Shown here: positions 4,311-5,945 of the stretch, piece by piece
Position numbering within the stretch: the stretch's first letter is position 1
Layout: the number at the start of each line of letters is the position of its first letter
NCBI GenBank assembly: GCA_013693915.1
Contig: CP059264.1
Location: forward strand, 2,234,623-2,240,567
DNA length: 5,945 nt
Source of the DNA: Dechloromonas sp.
Lineage (GTDB): Bacteria; Pseudomonadota; Gammaproteobacteria; Burkholderiales; Rhodocyclaceae
Direction: 5' to 3'
Notes under the pieces: model-generated
Seen by the model: the letters and a program-made list of their open reading frames with translations, nothing else
Database searches by the model: none
What the model was told of the DNA's origin: nothing
Position numbers and translations under genes: made by a program

Positions 4311-4751
4311 ATGATCATCTACGACCTTCTTTGCGCGAACAATCACCGCTTTGAGGGCTGGTTTCAGAGTGCGACCGACTTTGAAGCCCAGATCAATCGG
4401 CATCTCGTCAGTTGTCCACAGTGCGACAACCAGGAGGTTCGACGGGTGCCGTCGGCCGTTGCCATTGGCAGGCAAGTGCCCGCCACCGCAGTCGACGGTT
4501 CGAGGGGAATGCCCACAACGCTGACGAGGACGCAGATTATTGCCGCCTACCGCCAACTGGTCAGAACGCTGATGGCCAGCTCCGACGATGTTGGTGACCA
4601 GTTCGCGGCGGAAGCGCGGAGGATCCACTACGAGGACGCCCCCGACAGATCGATCCATGGCACTGCAACCCGGGAGGATGTGATCTCGCTCGCCGACGAG
4701 GGAATCCCGGTAATCAGCTTGCCCAGATTCAGGGAAGAGGATCTGAACTAG
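4311..4751 (+). CDS. DUF1178 family protein
   Basis: A 146-residue protein that matches the DUF1178 family along its length. It begins MIIYDLLCANNHRFEGWF, carries CPQC at residues 35-38 and ends with the family-typical DEGIPVISLP and a D-L-N terminus. Cys8, His12, Cys35 and Cys38 could form a small zinc-ribbon-like site; this is an inference, as the family has no settled function. GGGGAG lies about six bases upstream of the ATG. In many proteobacteria this gene is chromosomal rather than phage-borne, which supports reading the DNA right of the tRNA fragment as host. It converges with the hydrolase gene across 134 bases. Confidence 0.85.
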   Translation: MIIYDLLCANNHRFEGWFQSATDFEAQINRHLVSCPQCDNQEVRRVPSAVAIGRQVPATAVDGSRGMPTTLTRTQIIAAYRQLVRTLMASSDDVGDQFAAEARRIHYEDAPDRSIHGTATREDVISLADEGIPVISLPRFREEDLN

Positions 4752-4783
4752 GGGCGCCCCGTGAAGCAACGCCCATAACTTTA

Positions 4784-4799
4784 CATAATGCAAATTATG
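4784..4799. repeat. Small AT-rich inverted repeat between convergent genes
   Basis: CATAAT-GCAA-ATTATG is a perfect 6-bp stem with a four-base loop, 32 bases after the DUF1178 stop. GGGGCGCCCC at 4751-4760 is a further dyad overlapping that stop. Neither is followed by a T-run, so termination between these convergent genes is not clearly explained. Confidence 0.3.
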
Positions 4800-4885
4800 C
4801 GCAGTGCGGAATGGCGGGATTGGGGTGCCACATCGCGGCTGTCGCGCCAACCAAATTTCAGTAACCGTTAGACAAATTTCGGTAA

Positions 4886-5410
4886 TCATGCATCGTGCAT
4901 ATATTGCGTGACGATTTTCGGCACAAGATTTTGGTAACCGAATTCCTCTGAGAGCTGTTCGACCACCGATACTGCCCAAGAGATGAGTTCCCGCCTGCGC
5001 TCTAATGCCCAGCTTGCCGGCGGGCAGTCAGCGATGTCCCTGACGTTACAAATCTTGTCCGCCAGCTTCACCAGCTTTGCCCGCCTGCTGATGCTGCGAG
5101 CGTGTGTCACCTGAAGGCGCTTGCGCTCATCCTTGGCGAGCGACTTGTCGTCCGTCACCTCAAGGACAATGTCCGCCACTTCCTGACCAAAGCGCTTCAC
5201 CAATTCCTGCACGGTGGTTTCGGTATCTTCAACCGTGTCGTGCAGGATGGCGGCAATCAGGACGCGCTCATCGTCAATGCCCGCTTCGTTGGCCAATACG
5301 TTGGCCAGCGCAATCGGATGATTGATGTACGGTGACGCCTCAGCGTCCTTCCGCCTTTGGTCCCGGTGTTTCTCCGCTGCAAAGGCGATGGCTGCAATCA
5401 AGCGTTTCAT
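4886..5410 (-). CDS. HD-domain hydrolase, MESH1-like (p)ppGpp pyrophosphohydrolase
   Basis: A 174-residue single-domain protein of the RelA/SpoT hydrolase type. It has the HD-fold signature in order: [12 protein letters not shown] near the N-terminus, YINHP with His31, ILHDTVEDT with His57-Asp58 and Glu61-Asp62, [17 protein letters not shown], and [14 protein letters not shown] with Asp118 and Asn122. These are the metal-binding and catalytic positions of the small alarmone hydrolases, which remove the 3'-pyrophosphate of ppGpp; MESH1 of animals also acts on NADPH. No synthetase, TGS or ACT domain is present, and the length is normal for the small hydrolases. The ATG overlaps the stop of the upstream HNH gene by four bases, so the two are made together. 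The substrate is inferred from family membership. Confidence 0.85.
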   Translation of the reverse strand: MKRLIAAIAFAAEKHRDQRRKDAEASPYINHPIALANVLANEAGIDDERVLIAAILHDTVEDTETTVQELVKRFGQEVADIVLEVTDDKSLAKDERKRLQVTHARSISRRAKLVKLADKICNVRDIADCPPASWALERRRELISWAVSVVEQLSEEFGYQNLVPKIVTQYMHDA

Positions 5411-5945
5411 GACCGAAAAATCTCTCGGCGATGGTAGTCAAGGTAGCCACGATGCTGGTCAACAAGCCTGGCGAGCTTCCAGTCCGGATGGATTCCAAGT
5501 AGCGCACTTTGTTCTGCGGTGAGTTCTGAACTCGGCAGCAAAGCACCGTCATCAGCGAAGGAAATCCAGCCATCATCAAACAGGGCATCCAGATGCGGTG
5601 CCAGTAGCAGGCCGTTGAACACATCGAGGCGTTCCGAGTCCGAGTCGCATTTTGCCCAAGGCTTGATATGGGACGCACGAAGCAGCGGCACGAGGTCCAG
5701 ACCGGTGACAGCGCACCGACCCTGCCAATACTCGATAAGCAACTGGCGAAAGATGCCCTGCCCGACGCGCTGGACGACCAGTCGCTCAGCCTCGGTTGAA
5801 GATGGAAGCCCTTGCGACGCGAGTCTGAATTGCTCAACGCCCTCGCCGCCCAAAAGGCGCGCCAGCGCAGCGGCCCGGTGCAGGAATCTGTGCAGAATAT
5901 CGTAGCCGGCGATTGAATCTGCTTCGGCAGGCCATGGGCCGCCCT
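5407..5945 (-). CDS. HNH endonuclease family protein (partial, N-terminus outside window)
   Basis: The reading frame is open from 5945 down to TGA at 5407-5409, with no start required inside the window. A TTG at 5853 is possible but sits within good coding sequence ([20 protein letters not shown] precedes it). The domain is of the HNH_2 type: [19 protein letters not shown], then [11 protein letters not shown] with the motif's first His, [10 protein letters not shown] with the Asn, and [15 protein letters not shown] with the last His. This order (Cys..SHI..N..H) is that of metal-dependent DNA nucleases found in restriction and defence proteins. The N-terminal target-recognition part lies outside the window. 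It overlaps the downstream hydrolase as ATGA, and both lie beside a tRNA insertion site. A defence role is likely by family but not shown. Confidence 0.8.
   Translation of the reverse strand, partial: GGPWPAEADSIAGYDILHRFLHRAAALARLLGGEGVEQFRLASQGLPSSTEAERLVVQRVGQGIFRQLLIEYWQGRCAVTGLDLVPLLRASHIKPWAKCDSDSERLDVFNGLLLAPHLDALFDDGWISFADDGALLPSSELTAEQSALLGIHPDWKLARLVDQHRGYLDYHRREIFRS

Noticed and set aside
4269..4979. Long minus-strand ORF (236 residues)
   Set aside because: Antisense to DUF1178 and overlapping the end of the hydrolase gene; no recognisable content.
5340..5837. Minus-strand ORF of 165 residues
   Set aside because: An out-of-frame shadow of the HNH gene, whose motifs lie in the other frame.

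Overview
The window is GC-rich DNA, probably from a betaproteobacterium. That guess rests on codon use (strong G/C at third positions), the DUF1178 gene and the style of the tRNA-Leu sequences; nothing in the window names a genus. It appears to contain the right-hand end of an integrated phage-like element (about 1-3960) joined to a chromosomal or accessory flank (about 3962-5945).

Element part. At the left edge is the broken C-terminal end of a probable phage morphogenesis gene (2-261). A short non-coding stretch with the look of a cos/packaging region (262-348) follows, then a complete Nu1-type terminase small subunit (349-837). No terminase large subunit follows it. Instead there is a rightward train of small, tightly packed, unrecognised genes: a 33-codon ORF overlapping terS, a small helix-turn-helix protein, a coiled-coil-rich protein, and several hypotheticals with ATGA overlaps and stem-loops between or inside them. 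Several are damaged. Single-base losses at homopolymers explain reading-frame jumps near 65-68, 1718-1723 and 2827-2829, and a 28-bp tandem duplication at 3472-3527 moves the frame of the last gene past its old stop. This is either an eroded prophage or a remnant of a packaging-dependent satellite.

Element end. A minus-strand tRNA-Leu(UAA) with an abnormally short D-loop (3552-3632) is followed by an AT-richer block full of tandem 10-11 bp repeats (3667-3825), the kind of array expected for integrase/excisionase arm sites. After that comes an 8-bp inverted repeat and a plus-strand fragment holding only the 3' half of a tRNA-Leu(UAA), from the anticodon loop to CCA (3908-3961). I read this fragment as the attachment site. 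No integrase gene is in the window, so it would have to lie beyond the left edge or be lost.

Flank. About 350 bp with no convincing gene leads to a DUF1178 zinc-ribbon-like protein (4311-4751, plus strand). Converging on it is a two-gene minus-strand unit with a 4-bp ATGA overlap: an HNH-family endonuclease (running off the right edge) followed by a small MESH1-type HD hydrolase, predicted to act on (p)ppGpp. These three ORFs show no frame damage, in contrast to the element.
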